Shown here: positions 6,253-6,651 of the stretch, piece after piece | Numbering within the stretch: the stretch's first letter is position 1 | Layout: each line of letters starts with the position of its first letter | From: Bacteroidota bacterium | GTDB lineage: Bacteria; Bacteroidota; Bacteroidia; Cytophagales; Hymenobacteraceae | Assembly: GCA_023424725.1 (NCBI GenBank) | Contig: JAFADQ010000221.1 | Coordinates: forward strand, 1 to 6,651 | Length of the DNA: 6,651 nt | Reading direction: 5' to 3' | The notes under the pieces: generated by a model | The model's input: only the letters and a program-made list of their open reading frames with translations | The model's database searches: none | What the model was told of the DNA's origin: nothing | Position numbers and translations under genes: made by a program

Positions 6253-6275
6253 GCGAAATTGTTTTACAAATTCGC
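6253..6275. promoter_or_regulatory. 23-bp near-perfect palindrome, candidate operator
   Basis: The arms GCGAAATTGT (6253-6262) and ACAAATTCGC (6266-6275) are complementary at 9 of 10 positions around a TTT centre. It sits about 90 bp upstream of the ASRT-family start codon, a typical place for a regulator-binding site. The symmetry and compact spacer suit a dimeric repressor or activator. No regulator gene is in the window, so the function is inferred. Confidence 0.42.
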
Positions 6276-6364
6276 TTCTGTCACCCTGTTTTTTGGCACT
6301 CGCAGGTCATAAAAGTAAACAACACGAAAGCGTTACACTAAATCCATCAACATAAACAACAACT

Positions 6365-6651
6365 ATGAAAGAACTTGGCAAGAAAATATGGGTAATAGCA
6401 GAAGGCTACATTCCTAAAGAAAGCACCGGCAAAGCGCCCGAATTTACGAGTCACGAAACGGCGTGTATTCTTAACACCTCTAACCGCGACGCCAACATCA
6501 GCATTACCATTTACTTTGCCGATAAAGACCCTGTGGGGCCCTATAAAGTAACCGTTGCAGCCCAACGCACCAAACATCTGCGCTTTAACGACCTGAAAGA
6601 CCCGCAGCCTGTGCCCCTCGGAACAGATTATGCCAGCGTAATAGAATCGGA
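6365..6651 (+). CDS. ASRT-family protein (sensory rhodopsin transducer-like), 3' end outside window
   Basis: The frame starts at ATG 6365 and is open to the window edge, giving 95 residues of a family that is usually about 125 long, so most of the fold is present. It matches the Anabaena sensory rhodopsin transducer family through IAEGYIP (residues 11-17), EFTSHETACILN (26-37), ISITIYFADKDPVGPY (46-61) and RTKHLRFNDL (68-77), with a further TDYAS near the end. ASRT is a small cytosolic beta-sandwich protein, tetrameric in Anabaena. Homologues occur widely in bacteria without rhodopsins, and family analysis has proposed that they bind sugars or related metabolites and regulate sugar operons. 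No signal peptide is present. It is transcribed divergently from the LLM/gluconokinase-6PGDH pair, which fits a sugar-sensing role. The leader is A-rich with no Shine-Dalgarno. Family call sure; ligand unknown. Confidence 0.92.
   Translation, partial: MKELGKKIWVIAEGYIPKESTGKAPEFTSHETACILNTSNRDANISITIYFADKDPVGPYKVTVAAQRTKHLRFNDLKDPQPVPLGTDYASVIES

Larger units (their letters stand above)
5898..6364. other. Divergent intergenic region between the LLM gene and the ASRT-family gene
   Basis: This 467-bp gap must hold the promoters for both divergent transcription units. I found no coding sequence of note and no RNA gene. No convincing Bacteroidota TAnnTTTG box with a -33 TTG at correct spacing could be assigned on either strand. 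The notable content is two inverted repeats (6201-6228 and 6253-6275) and a short perfect palindrome GTAAGCTTAC at 6177-6186, all on the ASRT-gene side. Confidence 0.6.

Noticed and set aside
6365..6651. A rhodopsin-based light-sensing system
   Set aside because: Only the transducer-family protein is visible. Its family is common in organisms without rhodopsin and no rhodopsin gene lies in the window, so the light-sensing role is not supported.

Overview
The window looks like chromosomal DNA from a Bacteroidota bacterium, most likely of the Cytophagales/Hymenobacteraceae type. The base composition is moderate and mixed. No start codon has a Shine-Dalgarno sequence; the starts sit behind A-rich leaders instead. 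The protein set (a DoxX-DsrE fusion, a TlpA-type thioredoxin, an LLM flavin enzyme of the non-F420 kind and an ASRT-family protein) also fits that group. The assignment is an inference from recognition, not from a search.

Left half (1-2736, all genes on +): the 3' end of a SoxB-like 5'-nucleotidase-family protein is followed by a 543-bp repeat-rich gap. That gap holds two copies of a palindromic ~115-bp element, nested in a longer direct duplication, with a second family of inverted repeats between them. Next comes a DoxX-type membrane protein fused to a DsrE-like sulfur-carrier domain. An 18-bp-stem hairpin then separates it from a membrane-anchored TlpA-type thiol-disulfide oxidoreductase with a WCPPC site. 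Together the three genes suggest periplasmic sulfur or thiol chemistry: a SoxB-like hydrolase, a sulfane-carrier domain predicted to face the periplasm, and a thioredoxin that could keep its cysteines reduced.

Right half (2737-6651): a two-gene set on the minus strand, probably one transcript, encodes an LLM-class flavin oxidoreductase related to F420-dependent glucose-6-phosphate dehydrogenase, then a fusion of gluconokinase with 6-phosphogluconate dehydrogenase. The fusion joins two consecutive steps, gluconate to 6-phosphogluconate to ribulose-5-phosphate. Divergent from this pair, across a 467-bp gap holding two candidate operator-like inverted repeats, begins a gene for an Anabaena-sensory-rhodopsin-transducer (ASRT) family protein. 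That family is thought to sense sugars or related small molecules, so it is a plausible sensor for the neighbouring sugar-acid pathway. The gene is cut by the window edge.

The two halves converge at 2737-2956, a 220-bp gap in which I see no gene and no convincing terminator. The most noteworthy items are the two domain fusions (DoxX-DsrE and GntK-Gnd), the ASRT/LLM/GntK-Gnd neighbourhood, and the duplicated palindromic element.
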